From NCBI RefSeq assembly GCF_029760955.1, contig NZ_CP121682.1:2108001-2172000 (forward strand): a stretch of 64,000 bases of DNA, in the 5' to 3' direction. Below, one piece after another: positions 63,675 through 64,000 of this stretch (position 1 is its first letter; each line of letters starts with the position of its first letter). The stretch is from Streptomyces cathayae (GTDB taxonomy: Bacteria; Actinomycetota; Actinomycetes; Streptomycetales; Streptomycetaceae). The notes beneath the pieces are model-generated. The model saw only the letters and a program-made list of their open reading frames with translations. It searched no databases and had not been told where the DNA came from. The position numbers were made by a program, and so were the translations under genes.

Positions 63675-64000
63675 GCTTCCGGCTCTTTCAACGCCGCTTC
63701 GCGCTCTATGATTCCCTTCCTGCGCAGCACCATGGCCTGTCTCACGTAGTCGAGTCCGGTCACGACCGTGAGCACAACGGCCGCCGCCATCACCCAGAAC
63801 CGCAGGGTGGCCAGCCACCCGGTCAACGCCAGCACGTACATGCCGACGGCCACGCCCTGGGTGAGGGTCTTGAGCTTGCCCCCGCGACTTGCCGGGATCA
63901 CACCGTGGCGGATGACCAGAAAACGCAGCAGCGTGACGCCGAGTTCCCGGCCGAGGATGACACCGGTGACCCACCAGGGGAGGTCGCCCAGCGAGGAGAG
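63671..64000 (-). CDS. pgsA: CDP-diacylglycerol-glycerol-3-phosphate phosphatidyltransferase, 5' end outside window
   Basis: The last 109 codons of a CDP-alcohol phosphatidyltransferase. Membrane segments are visible at TGVILGRELGVTLLRF, GVAVGMYVLALTGWL and FWVMAAAVVLTVVTG; the catalytic DGx2ARx8Gx3Dx3D motif lies outside the window. Typical PgsA RELGVT and GKLKT sequences are present. The stop overlaps cinA. Confidence 0.9.
   Translation of the reverse strand, partial: LSSLGDLPWWVTGVILGRELGVTLLRFLVIRHGVIPASRGGKLKTLTQGVAVGMYVLALTGWLATLRFWVMAAAVVLTVVTGLDYVRQAMVLRRKGIIEREAALKEPEA

Overview
The window is chromosomal DNA of a Streptomyces species. Base composition is very GC-rich, GTG and TTG starts are common, and gene order follows the S. 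coelicolor block from roughly SCO5822 down to SCO5750 (parE, hrdB, whiH, nrdJ, nrdR, lexA, hflX, rshA, dapF, miaA, miaB, gluRK/gluABCD, recX, recA, dpsB, clgR). SCO equivalences are from memory, not from a search. No IS element, prophage, CRISPR array, tRNA or rRNA was seen; this is core chromosome.

Left part (1-18 kb): the 5' two thirds of a type II topoisomerase B subunit, a small zinc-ribbon protein, a secreted trypsin-like protease, the principal sigma factor hrdB, the sporulation regulator whiH, an ABC ATPase-permease fusion, a NUDIX/winged-helix regulator, a DUF4192 protein, a RecQ helicase carrying a C-terminal phosphoribosyltransferase-like domain, RNase HII, an ADP-ribosylglycohydrolase with a histidine phosphatase, a YdbC-like protein and a TerD protein.

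Middle part (18-40 kb): nrdR-nrdJ (B12-dependent ribonucleotide reductase and its repressor, with two NrdR boxes one set of helical turns apart), lexA with a clear SOS box, a DinG-type helicase, a serine protease lipoprotein, hflX, an M1 peptidase, rshA, dapF, miaA, an MT0933-type antitoxin-like protein, an extradiol-dioxygenase-like protein, miaB and a MazG-like protein. tRNA modification (miaA, miaB), (p)ppGpp metabolism and lysine/peptidoglycan synthesis lie together here.

Right part (40-64 kb): the glutamate module (TAXI binding protein, gluK/gluR two-component system, gluABCD importer) with tandem repeats in the divergent promoter; a flavin monooxygenase; a cysteine dioxygenase-rhodanese operon preceded by a cysteine-containing leader peptide; recA-recX; an AI-2E family membrane protein; an AraC regulator with an azlCD amino-acid exporter; the large helicase Lhr with the glycosylase Nei2; dpsB; and pgsA-cinA-clgR.

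The functional emphasis is DNA repair and replication precursors: LexA, RecA, RecX, DinG, RecQ, Lhr, Nei2, RNase HII, NrdJ/NrdR and the topoisomerase are all within 64 kb, with SOS boxes visible at lexA and recA and a weaker candidate at the topoisomerase gene. Most transcription units end in long, nearly perfect GC-rich hairpins without U tracts, as is usual in Streptomyces. The least expected features are the short leader ORF before cysteine dioxygenase, the 16-bp iterons before gluR, the operator-like palindrome inside a leaderless NUDIX-regulator promoter, and the RecQ-phosphoribosyltransferase fusion.
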